A stretch of 64,000 nucleotides of DNA from assembly GCF_002754245.1 (NCBI RefSeq), contig NZ_PEEX01000001.1, positions 744,001 through 808,000 of the forward strand, given 5' to 3'. The stretch comes from Chryseobacterium sp. 52 (lineage in GTDB: Bacteria; Bacteroidota; Bacteroidia; Flavobacteriales; Weeksellaceae). The notes under the pieces are model-generated. The model saw nothing but the letters and a program-made list of their open reading frames with translations. It was not told the origin of the DNA and ran no database searches. Both the position numbers and the translations under genes were made by a program. Shown one piece after another: positions 44,246 through 51,869 of the stretch (positions are counted from its first letter, which is position 1; each line of letters begins with the position of its first letter).

Positions 44246-44668
44246 ATGATACAATTCTTTTACGAAAACTTACAGGAATCTGTCAATACAGATTATCAAA
44301 AATGGCTGGAAGATATTATTCTTTCAGAAGGAAAAAAACTAGGCGAAATCAACTATATTTTCTGTGATGACGAATATCTGCTTAAGATCAATCAGGATTA
44401 TCTGCAGCATGATTATTATACCGATATCATCACTTTCGATTATGTAAAAGGCAAAACAATAAGCGGAGAGATTTTTGTATCTTTGCAGCGTATTTCGGAC
44501 AATGCTTCTACTCTATCCAGAGATTACGAAGAAGAATTAAAAAGGGTCTTGGCCCACGGCATTCTTCACCTCGCAGGATACAAGGATAAGACAGAAGAAG
44601 AAGAGAAAGAGATGCGGAGAATGGAAGATCTTTATCTCAATAAATTCAGAGATTTAAATCCTGAATAA
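44246..44668 (+). CDS. ybeY: Endoribonuclease YbeY (rRNA maturation)
   Basis: Single-strand RNase needed for 16S rRNA 3' end maturation and ribosome quality control. At 140 residues it is a little short. The zinc motif in most bacteria is H-X3-H-X5-H; here it is HGILHLAGYKD: H104 and H108 are kept, but the third position is D114. The Asp can still act as a ligand and is, as far as I recall, usual in Bacteroidota. The gene is tightly packed after the patatin-like gene and before mnmG, an arrangement also seen in relatives. Confidence 0.93.
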   Translation: MIQFFYENLQESVNTDYQKWLEDIILSEGKKLGEINYIFCDDEYLLKINQDYLQHDYYTDIITFDYVKGKTISGEIFVSLQRISDNASTLSRDYEEELKRVLAHGILHLAGYKDKTEEEEKEMRRMEDLYLNKFRDLNPE

Positions 44669-44752
44669 ATTAAAGAATCACTTAAAGGTTAATCCGTAAA
44701 GTGCTATAAACTAGATGCAATTAAAACTCACCTAGAGCACATTCTCTAAAAA

Positions 44753-44768
44753 TGTTTCACGTGAAACA
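44753..44768. promoter_or_regulatory. parS site 1 (ParB binding), upstream of mnmG
   Basis: A perfect 16-base match to the bacterial parS consensus TGTTTCACGTGAAACA; the palindrome extends by two bases on each side (44751-44770). It lies in the ybeY-mnmG spacer, 47 bases before the mnmG ATG. ParB spreads from such sites to form the partition complex, which is normally near the origin. Confidence 0.88.
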
Positions 44769-44815
44769 TTCATAGAAAATATTAAAATTAAAGGCTTTAA
44801 ATAAGCAATATAAAA

Positions 44816-46678
44816 ATGATTTCAGATACATATGACGTAATCGTAGTAGGTGCCGGACATGCAGGTTGTGAAGCTGCAGCTGCGGCCGCGAACCTGGGTT
44901 CAAAGACCCTACTTGTTACCATGAATATGCAGACCATCGGACAGATGAGCTGCAACCCGGCAATGGGAGGAATCGCAAAAGGACAGATCGTAAGAGAGAT
45001 TGATGCAATGGGAGGATACTCCGGAATTATAGCAGACAAATCAGCGATTCAGTTCAAAATGCTGAACCTTTCTAAAGGCCCTGCGATGTGGTCTCCAAGA
45101 ACCCAAAATGACAGAATGCTTTTTGCTGAAGAATGGAGATTAGCATTAGAAAACACACCCAATCTTGATTTCTTTCAGGACATGGTGAAACAGCTTATTG
45201 TAGAAAACAATAAAGTAACCGGAGTTGTTACTTCTTTAGGAATTGAAATAAAAAGTAAATCGGTTGTTCTTACCAACGGAACATTTCTTAATGGATTAAT
45301 TCATGTTGGAGATAAACAATTAGGCGGAGGAAGAATGGGCGAACCAAGAGCATTCGGAATTACCGAACAATTGGTAAGTTTAGGTTTCGAAGCCGGAAGA
45401 ATGAAAACAGGAACTCCTCCCCGTGTAGACGGAAGAAGTCTTGATTATTCTAAAATGGAAGAACAGAAAGGAGACGAAAATCCTCAGAAGTTCAGCTATA
45501 CCGATACTCCTAAATTAACAAAACAATTAAGCTGTCATATCGTTTATACCAATGAAACGGTACACGATATTTTACGCGAAGGTTTTGACAGAAGCCCAAT
45601 GTTCAATGGAACCATCCAGAGTTTAGGTCCAAGATACTGTCCAAGTATAGAAGATAAAATTAATCGTTTCGCAGAAAGAAACAGACATCAGCTTTTCGTA
45701 GAACCGGAAGGTTGGAGAACTGTTGAGATCTATGTAAACGGATTCAGCTCTTCTCTTCCTGAAGATGTACAGATCAAAGCAATGAAACATATTCCAGGTT
45801 TTGAAAATGTAAAAGTTTTCCGTCCGGGTTATGCTATTGAATATGACTACTTCCCTCCTACCCAGCTAAAACATACTTTAGAAACAAAACTGATCGACAA
45901 TTTATATTTTGCTGGTCAGATCAATGGAACTACAGGATATGAAGAAGCTGCAGGACAAGGATTGATCGCTGGTATTAACGCACACAATAAAGTACACGAT
46001 AAAGAAGATTTTATCCTGAACAGAGATGAAGCGTATATTGGTGTATTAATCGATGATTTGATTACAAAAGGAACTGAAGAACCTTACAGAATGTTCACTT
46101 CACGTGCAGAATACAGACTTCTTTTAAGACAGGATAATGCTGACATCAGATTAACCGAGAAAGCCTATCATTTAGGACTTGCAAAAGAAGACAGATTAAG
46201 AAAAGTAGAATCCAAAGTATCTAAGAGTCAGGAACTTGAAACATTTTTAAGAGAAACTTCTTTAAAACCAGGCATCATCAATCCTATATTAGAAACTATT
46301 GACAGTAATCCTGTAGATCAGGCGTACAGAGCGTCACAATTTCTTACCAGACCTAATATTACCTTAGAAAAGCTTGATGCAATAGACGTTATTAAAGAAT
46401 TTACCTCTCAATATGACGATGAAATAAGAGAGCAGGCCGAGATCAATATTAAATATAAAGGATATATTGAAAAGGAAAAAGAAAATGTAGCTAAGCTTAA
46501 CCGTTTGGAAAACATAAAAATTCCGGAAGATTTTGATTATAAAAGCATTTCCAGCCTTTCTTCAGAAGCAAAACAGAAAATGTCTAATGTAAGACCCAAA
46601 ACTATTGCCCAGGCAGGTAGAATCAGTGGCGTTTCCCCTGCCGATATAAACGTTTTACTAGTCTATTTAGGACGTTAA
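44816..46678 (+). CDS. mnmG: tRNA uridine-5-carboxymethylaminomethyl enzyme MnmG
   Basis: FAD enzyme that, with MnmE, adds the carboxymethylaminomethyl (cmnm5) group to U34 of certain tRNAs. The FAD dinucleotide motif VVGAGHAGCEAA is at residues 11-22; the GQMSCNPAMGGIAKG, MKTGTPPRV and ATQGLIAGINA-type AGQGLIAGINA segments are typical, as is the C-terminal helical domain ending in RISGVSPADINVLLVYLGR. At 620 residues it has the normal length. A parS site stands on each side. mnmG (gidA) adjoins the origin in E. coli and B. subtilis, a setting that fits here. Confidence 0.96.
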   Translation: MISDTYDVIVVGAGHAGCEAAAAAANLGSKTLLVTMNMQTIGQMSCNPAMGGIAKGQIVREIDAMGGYSGIIADKSAIQFKMLNLSKGPAMWSPRTQNDRMLFAEEWRLALENTPNLDFFQDMVKQLIVENNKVTGVVTSLGIEIKSKSVVLTNGTFLNGLIHVGDKQLGGGRMGEPRAFGITEQLVSLGFEAGRMKTGTPPRVDGRSLDYSKMEEQKGDENPQKFSYTDTPKLTKQLSCHIVYTNETVHDILREGFDRSPMFNGTIQSLGPRYCPSIEDKINRFAERNRHQLFVEPEGWRTVEIYVNGFSSSLPEDVQIKAMKHIPGFENVKVFRPGYAIEYDYFPPTQLKHTLETKLIDNLYFAGQINGTTGYEEAAGQGLIAGINAHNKVHDKEDFILNRDEAYIGVLIDDLITKGTEEPYRMFTSRAEYRLLLRQDNADIRLTEKAYHLGLAKEDRLRKVESKVSKSQELETFLRETSLKPGIINPILETIDSNPVDQAYRASQFLTRPNITLEKLDAIDVIKEFTSQYDDEIREQAEINIKYKGYIEKEKENVAKLNRLENIKIPEDFDYKSISSLSSEAKQKMSNVRPKTIAQAGRISGVSPADINVLLVYLGR

Positions 46679-46686
46679 AGCAAAAA

Positions 46687-46702
46687 TGTTTCACGTGAAA
46701 CA
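46687..46702. promoter_or_regulatory. parS site 2 (ParB binding), downstream of mnmG
   Basis: A second exact TGTTTCACGTGAAACA, 9 bases after the mnmG stop. The palindrome extends further on each side (46684-46705). The two sites are 1.9 kb apart and bracket mnmG. Confidence 0.88.
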
Positions 46703-46720
46703 TTTGTAAATTAAAAGCAA

Positions 46721-46770
46721 AAATTAAGGTATTTATACGCTTTAAAATGAGCCTGTAAATATCTTAATTT
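46721..46770. terminator. Long AT-rich hairpin after mnmG
   Basis: A 15-bp stem (46721-46735 with 46756-46770) with one G-U pair and a 20-base loop lies between parS site 2 and the next gene. It has no long T-run beyond TTT, so it may end mnmG transcription or be a leader structure of the methyltransferase. Confidence 0.45.
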
Positions 46771-46793
46771 TACAATATCAAGATATCAATTCA

Positions 46794-47615
46794 ATGAGAA
46801 TAAAGGATCATTTTCTTTCACAGGAAATATTTGAAATAAAAGAAACAGAAACAAAAGGGGTTTTCAAGACCTCCCCTATTCCATCAAATATTTCTAAATA
46901 TTACGAAAGCGAAGATTATATTTCCCACCATCAGGATTCCGGAAGCTTTAAAGAAAAGCTCTATAAATTTCTACAGTCTTTTAATCTGCAATACAAAAAA
47001 AATATCCTAGCAGACAGAATAAAAAAAGGAGCAAAAGTTCTTGATTATGGATGCGGTGCCGGAGAATTTGTCAGGTATATAGAAGAAGATTTTGAAACTT
47101 TTGGTTTTGAACCGGATTCAGATGCCAGAAAAGCTGCCCTCAGCAAAATAACAAAAGCATCAGTAATTGATAACATTCAAACTATTCCGGATAATAGTTT
47201 AGACGCTATTACCCTATGGCATGTTTTCGAGCATGTAGAGAACCAGGATGAAATGCTTAAAATATTTCACGGGAAATTAAAAGACAAAGGACTTCTGATT
47301 ATCGCTGTTCCCAATCCTACTTCTTATGATGCAAAACATTACAAAGAATACTGGGCAGCGTACGATGTACCGAGACATATTTATCATTTTTCTAAAAATG
47401 GTATGGAAAATTTAATTTCCAAAAAACCTGATTGGAAAATGAGAAAAATCAAACCTTTGGTCCTTGACTCCTTTTATATCTCTATGCTAAGCGAAAAATA
47501 CAAAAAATCGCCTCTTTTTTGGCTTAAAGCAGTCATCTACGGAACGATTTCTAACGTAAAAGCACTTTTTTCGAACGAATTTTCAAGTTTGATATACATT
47601 ATCGAAAAAAGATAG
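46794..47615 (+). CDS. Class I SAM-dependent methyltransferase
   Basis: A 273-residue methyltransferase. The SAM-binding region reads KVLDYGCGAGEFVRYI (about residues 81-96), then FGFEPDSDARKAA, NSLDAITLWHVFEHV and KGLLIIAVPNP, the methyltransferase-11/23 pattern used on small molecules or sugars. A short N-terminal segment (residues 1-45) precedes it, which in related proteins is a zinc or recognition region; no Cys is seen here. Substrate unknown. Confidence 0.8.
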   Translation: MRIKDHFLSQEIFEIKETETKGVFKTSPIPSNISKYYESEDYISHHQDSGSFKEKLYKFLQSFNLQYKKNILADRIKKGAKVLDYGCGAGEFVRYIEEDFETFGFEPDSDARKAALSKITKASVIDNIQTIPDNSLDAITLWHVFEHVENQDEMLKIFHGKLKDKGLLIIAVPNPTSYDAKHYKEYWAAYDVPRHIYHFSKNGMENLISKKPDWKMRKIKPLVLDSFYISMLSEKYKKSPLFWLKAVIYGTISNVKALFSNEFSSLIYIIEKR

Positions 47616-48131
47616 AAAATCGATTTTTGAGCCATTTCTGAAGGCCAATTTTCATCATTTTCGACTAAAAAAACAAAAACCCGGAGAATATTCCGGGTTT
47701 CTTTTTGATTCACTATAAGATTGGAAAATAAAAAATAGAACACCCCTACTCCATTCTTTTCAAAAAATATAAAAAAAATTTGAGAGCCTACTAATTTAGA
47801 GTCAGTTGTAAATTGTTGAAAATAAAAATTAGCCAATCTGAGATTTCAATTACAAAAAATAATTGAGTCCAAAAATAAAAGTCCACTATTACCTTTTACA
47901 AAATTTTGAATGAAGCTTAAAATTTAATCATGCTAAAAATATTTTTCCTTGAAATTTTGTAAAAACAATATTTTTCTTCAAAAAACTGAATTTTGTCCAA
48001 AACTACAGATATCCACATCTTTTTAACAAAATTGGAAATTGACTTGTAATTTTTGAAAATTACCACTTTTCAGTTCTAAATTCAAAATGTAAATTATTTT
48101 AAAAGAAATTAAAAATATAATTTCTTCCTAC
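47616..48131. other. Very AT-rich spacer after the methyltransferase
   Basis: This region lies before the pgk terminator. It holds the methyltransferase terminator (47677-47706) and then long runs of A/T with no supported gene. A near DnaA-box (ATATCCACA, 48009-48017) and several poly-A/T tracts are present. No promoter of the standard form was found. Confidence 0.5.
47677..47706 (+). terminator. Terminator of the methyltransferase gene
   Basis: A 9-bp perfect stem (47677-47685 with 47692-47700) with a 6-base loop is followed by CTTTTTG. Confidence 0.8.
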
Positions 48132-48159
48132 AAAAAAAGACCGTCATCTCTGACGGTCT
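48132..48159 (-). terminator. Terminator of pgk
   Basis: On the minus strand a 9-bp perfect stem (48151-48159 with 48138-48146) has a 4-base loop and runs into seven T (A-run 48132-48138). Confidence 0.83.
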
Positions 48160-48180
48160 CTATATAAAAAAATAAAAATA

Positions 48181-49371
48181 TTATTTGTTGATGGCAGCAA
48201 CTCCTGGAAGTTCCAAACCTTCCAGACTTTCAAGCATCGCTCCCCCGCCTGTAGAAACATAACTCACTTTTTCTCCATAACCGAACTGCTTTACAAAAGC
48301 AACACTGTCACCTCCGCCTACAAGAGAAAAAGCTCCCAATTTTGTAGACTCAGCAATACTGTCACCAAGAGCAATTGTTCCTCCCGCAAAGTTTGACATT
48401 TCAAAAACTCCGATCGGGCCATTCCAAAGAATGGTTCTTGAATTTAACAATACATCATTGAACTGATCTCTGGATTTATGTCCTGCATCAAGTCCCATCC
48501 ACCCTTCAGGGATTGCATAGATATCAACCTCTTTTCTTTCAGAATCATTATTGAAAGCTTCAGTAATGACAGCATCCGAAGGAAGATAAATTTTTACCTG
48601 GTGTTCTTTTGCTTTCCCTAAGATTTCAAGAGCTAAAGGAATCTTATCTTCTTCTACCAATGAATTTCCTATTTTTCCGCCTAAAGCTTTAATAAAAGTA
48701 AAGGCCATCCCTCCTCCGATAATCAAATTATCTACCGCCGGAAGTATATTTTCTATAATGGTAATTTTAGTTGAAACTTTAGATCCTCCAAGTATCGCAG
48801 TAACAGGTCTTTCCCCCTTTCTTAATACTTTATCAATGGCCTGAAGCTCTTTAGCCATTAGTAAACCGAAAAATTTAGTTGATTCAAAATATTGTGCAAT
48901 GACAGCTGTAGAAGCATGCGCTCTGTGAGCAGTTCCGAATGCATCGTTTACAAAAGCATCTCCTAATTGAAAAAGCTCCTGAGCAAATCCTTCATCCCCT
49001 TTTTCTTCTTCATTATGAAAACGCAGATTTTCCAACAATAAGATCTCTCCCGGCTGAAGCTCAGAAGCAGCCTTTACAGCCTTTTCTCCGATACAATCAT
49101 CCACAAACTTAACTTCCTTTCCAAGAACAGCAGAAACTTCATCTACGATATGCTTAAGCGAAAATTCATCCTTCACTTCACCCTTTGGTCTTCCAAGGTG
49201 TGTCATTAAAATCACGGAACCTCCGTCATTAAGAATTTTTTCAACTGTAGGTTTCACAGCTGTGATTCTTGTATTATCGGTTACTTTCAGCTGATCATCC
49301 TGCGGAACATTAAAGTCCACTCTTACCAGAGCCTTCTTGTCTTTAAAATTGAAATCATTGATTGTTTTCAT
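48181..49371 (-). CDS. pgk: Phosphoglycerate kinase
   Basis: Glycolysis/gluconeogenesis: transfers phosphate from 1,3-bisphosphoglycerate to ADP. The signature VRVDFNVP is at residues 17-24; the LILMTHLGRPKG-type VILMTHLGRPKG motif and the C-terminal SLVGGGDSVAF with STGGGAMLE form the nucleotide- and substrate-binding parts. At 396 residues it is the normal length. It is transcribed alone, towards the methyltransferase. Its promoter edge begins the candidate origin region upstream. Confidence 0.96.
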   Translation of the reverse strand: MKTINDFNFKDKKALVRVDFNVPQDDQLKVTDNTRITAVKPTVEKILNDGGSVILMTHLGRPKGEVKDEFSLKHIVDEVSAVLGKEVKFVDDCIGEKAVKAASELQPGEILLLENLRFHNEEEKGDEGFAQELFQLGDAFVNDAFGTAHRAHASTAVIAQYFESTKFFGLLMAKELQAIDKVLRKGERPVTAILGGSKVSTKITIIENILPAVDNLIIGGGMAFTFIKALGGKIGNSLVEEDKIPLALEILGKAKEHQVKIYLPSDAVITEAFNNDSERKEVDIYAIPEGWMGLDAGHKSRDQFNDVLLNSRTILWNGPIGVFEMSNFAGGTIALGDSIAESTKLGAFSLVGGGDSVAFVKQFGYGEKVSYVSTGGGAMLESLEGLELPGVAAINK

Positions 49372-49395
49372 AAATATCGTTGAATTTTCGTTTCA

Positions 49396-49422
49396 CAAAT
49401 GTAAGCTTTTAAACTTTTTCAA
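49396..49422 (-). promoter_or_regulatory. Promoter of pgk
   Basis: On the minus strand TACATTTG (49396-49403) lies 16 bases from TTG (49420-49422), an almost ideal Bacteroidota promoter 25 bases before the pgk ATG. Confidence 0.65.
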
Positions 49423-50092
49423 CAGATCCATTAAAACAAAAGTTTTTGAAAACTTTCCCCCAACCCAATCACCCACTAATCAACAATTTTTTTCTCTTTA
49501 AAGAAAAGAATAATGTAGTTGTTGTTGAGTATTGTTAGTTTAGGGGATAAGTTTTATTAAAATAATTGGTAACAAATAGTTTTTATTCAATTCATATTTA
49601 ATTAACATTGTAATATATTGTAAATCTGCCTTTTCACAGACTTATTCACATCTGTTAATAACTTCCTCACAAAACCATTCTTAGTAATTTAATTATGGAA
49701 AAACTTCGGATTAAGTGAAGAAAACATTTTGAAAGTTGTGACTAAAATTTTCAAATACATTTCCCATTACGAAATAAATTCTTCTTTAAAAATAGAAAGT
49801 TGGAAAAAGTTTTCCACAGTTATTCACATACCTTTTCACAAATTACCCCCGATTAACTAACAGACTTTGTTATTATTCTTACCTTTGTCTTGAAATAAAA
49901 TCTAAAAAGACTTAATACAAGTATTATGAAAAGAAAAATAGCTATTGCTGCAGACCATGCAGGCTATGAATACAAAGAGATTGTTAAGAACTATTTGTCA
50001 GAACAATTTGATGTTCAGGATTTTGGAACGTTTTCCACAAACAGTGTGGATTATCCGGACTTCGTTCACCCTGCTGCAACTTCTGTGGAAAA
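49423..50092. other. Candidate replication origin region (DnaA-box cluster)
   Basis: The spacer is a ~500-base AT-rich region with no supported gene. It contains exact DnaA-type boxes TTATTCACA at 49642-49650 and 49820-49828, a TTTTCCACA at 49810-49818, and two related CTTTTCACA at 49630-49638 and 49832-49840, all on the same strand and grouped as two clusters. Inside the start of rpiB are TTTTCCACA (50031-50039), TGTGGATTA (50045-50053) and TGTGGAAAA (50084-50092). With two parS sites 3-5 kb away this suggests oriC. Motif density against chance was not calculated, and the gene orientation to the left does not favour it. Confidence 0.5.
49880..49887 (+). promoter_or_regulatory. -10-type box of rpiB
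   Basis: TACCTTTG matches the consensus exactly, 38 bases before the rpiB ATG. The upstream TTG is 10 bases away, too close; TTA at 49853 would be at 24. Confidence 0.4.
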
Positions 50093-50360
50093 CGGGGAAA
50101 ACGAATTAGGAATATTGATCTGCGGAAGCGGAAACGGAGTACAAATAACAGCGAACAAACATCAGAAAATAAGATGTGCTCTTTGCTGGATGCCGGAGAT
50201 TGCAGTACTGGCAAGACAACATAATGATGCAAATATGATCTCAATGCCGGCGAGATTTATCTCTAAGGAAGTGGCTATAGAAATTGCAGAGAAATTTCTT
50301 TCCACCGACTTTGAAGGTGGAAGACACCAGAACAGAGTTGATAAAATTGCTGTTTGCTAA
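49926..50360 (+). CDS. rpiB: Ribose-5-phosphate isomerase B
   Basis: Interconverts ribulose 5-phosphate and ribose 5-phosphate. The 144-residue protein starts with KIAIAADHAGYEYKE (the Asp-His-Ala phosphate loop), has the YPDFVHPAA segment with its conserved Asp, and ICGSGNGVQITANKHQKIRCALCW, which carries the family's ring-opening Gly/Ser loop and its conserved Cys. The closing RHQNRVDKI segment (Arg/His) binds phosphate. It is the RpiB/LacA type, not RpiA. A terminator follows. Several DnaA-like boxes lie within its first 170 bases. Confidence 0.94.
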   Translation: MKRKIAIAADHAGYEYKEIVKNYLSEQFDVQDFGTFSTNSVDYPDFVHPAATSVENGENELGILICGSGNGVQITANKHQKIRCALCWMPEIAVLARQHNDANMISMPARFISKEVAIEIAEKFLSTDFEGGRHQNRVDKIAVC

Positions 50361-50366
50361 AAATAT

Positions 50367-50408
50367 AAAGGCCTGTAAATCAAATTGCAGGCCTTATTTA
50401 TTTTTTAT
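50367..50408 (+). terminator. Terminator of rpiB
   Basis: A stem of 8-9 bp (50368-50375 with 50388-50395) with a 12-base loop is followed by ATTTATTTTTTATTT. Confidence 0.7.
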
Positions 50409-50412
50409 TTTG

Positions 50413-50420
50413 TACATTTG
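50413..50420 (+). promoter_or_regulatory. -10-type box before the TSP3-repeat gene
   Basis: TACATTTG matches the consensus; a TTG at 50385-50387 lies 25 bases upstream. The predicted leader would be about 190 bases, long for this genome, so a nearer promoter may be used. Confidence 0.4.
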
Positions 50421-50614
50421 CCACAGCTAATAGAAATTACCAGTCTATTATTTCCATACAAAACCTCGAAATATTGAAAAAGATATTTATTCATAGGTTT
50501 TTCTCCCCTCTTCTCCATATTTGTAGTAATTTTATACAAACTAAAGTTTCCATTGTAGATAAATTGGAAGGAAAATTGATGCAGTTGGCATATATAGAGA
50601 AAATTTAAAACTGA

Positions 50615-51706
50615 ATGAAGATCAAAGCATCTGCTGTATTATTTTTTGTAATAAGTTGTTTCCATGCTCAGGAAATAACGGATGAAGATGCCTTTGAAAA
50701 ATGCAGAAAGGAAAACAGCCGGAGAACCTGTCTGTCTGATAAAGATAAGGACCTTATTGTATTCTATCTTGATGGATGTCCCGATGTTCAGGGATTGGCA
50801 GAACATAAAGGATGTCCGGATACAGATGGTGATGGTATTCCGGATAAAGAGGATTTGTGTTCTGAAGTGGCAGGACCTTTAGAAAACAAAGGTGGTCCCT
50901 GGCCTGATGCGGATGGTGACGGTATTCCAGATAAAAATGATGCCTGCCCAGCAGTAAACGGGCCTGCAGAAAATAATGGTTGTCCCTGGCCGGATACAGA
51001 TGGTGACGGTATTCCGGATAAAGATGACCCCTGTCCTACAGGAAATATCAATGGCTGTTATCATAATAACTGTTCAGAGGTTTATAAAAAAGAAGAGGAA
51101 AGACTGGAGAATTTTAAAAATGAATCTAAGGATGTCAATTTTGAAAAGCTTACCAATAAGATTATTTCGGACATTGATAAAAGTTTTTACCTGGATAAAG
51201 ATCTCATCGTTCTTACCAGTTATATTTTAGCAATTGAAGCAAAAGCCGGAGATTGCAGACGTGAAAATCCGGCGCCGGTTTATAATGGTAAAAACTTTTG
51301 GACAATTGATGCGATAAACCAAATTTCAGATCTCTTAAGAAAGAACATCTCACTTGGCTCAGCCTACCAGAGTTTTTCTTCACCGGATATAGATATTGAA
51401 TATAATTCTGATTTCAGTTTAAAAAATGTATCAAAATTTGCTTACAAAAAGAATATTAAGCATCTTCAAACTTTGAAGAAAGTAAACCAGAGTGAGGGTT
51501 TTACAGATAATTACGGAATGTTGATGATTACGTTTACCAATGAATTGGGAAATATTGTAAAAGTTCACTATACTTATATTCTTATAAATAGAGCTAAACC
51601 CTTCCGTAAAAAAGAAGTCCATATCGTGTATCAGTATCTTAGTAATGACTGGAAGATATTGGAAACAAAAGAAGAGGAAAAAAAAATAAAAATAGATGAA
51701 GACTAA
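50615..51706 (+). CDS. Secreted thrombospondin-type-3-repeat protein
   Basis: A 363-residue protein with a signal peptide (KIKASAVLFFVISCFHAQ). Residues 50-145 hold three near-identical TSP3 units with the calcium-binding core DTDGDGIPDKEDLC or DADGDGIPDKNDAC, each separated by a Cys-containing linker such as PAENNGC. At the DNA level the units are almost exact copies. Unlike most proteins with these repeats in Bacteroidota there is no OmpA-like C-terminal domain: the last ~210 residues are an unrecognised alpha/beta domain ending in a run of Lys and Glu. It may bind calcium at the surface. It is monocistronic. Confidence 0.83.
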   Translation: MKIKASAVLFFVISCFHAQEITDEDAFEKCRKENSRRTCLSDKDKDLIVFYLDGCPDVQGLAEHKGCPDTDGDGIPDKEDLCSEVAGPLENKGGPWPDADGDGIPDKNDACPAVNGPAENNGCPWPDTDGDGIPDKDDPCPTGNINGCYHNNCSEVYKKEEERLENFKNESKDVNFEKLTNKIISDIDKSFYLDKDLIVLTSYILAIEAKAGDCRRENPAPVYNGKNFWTIDAINQISDLLRKNISLGSAYQSFSSPDIDIEYNSDFSLKNVSKFAYKKNIKHLQTLKKVNQSEGFTDNYGMLMITFTNELGNIVKVHYTYILINRAKPFRKKEVHIVYQYLSNDWKILETKEEEKKIKIDED

Positions 51707-51869
51707 GGCATTCGAATTATTTTGTACTGAGTTGTTCCCGTACTCATAAAATAAATGAATAAAGATGTCTGTAACAAATGAAGAAAAAAATATAGATAAT
51801 CCAGACTATAGATTTTAAACCGATCAGCTCAGGATTATTAACATTAACAACAATTAAATAACATTAAAA

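Noticed and set aside
50788..51064. Antisense frames in the TSP3-repeat gene
   Set aside because: They repeat because the plus-strand repeats are near-identical; composition and lack of start signals show shadows.
51765..51818. 17-codon reading frame between the TSP3 gene and rnr
   Set aside because: Too short, no family and no promoter; nothing apart from an ATG supports it.
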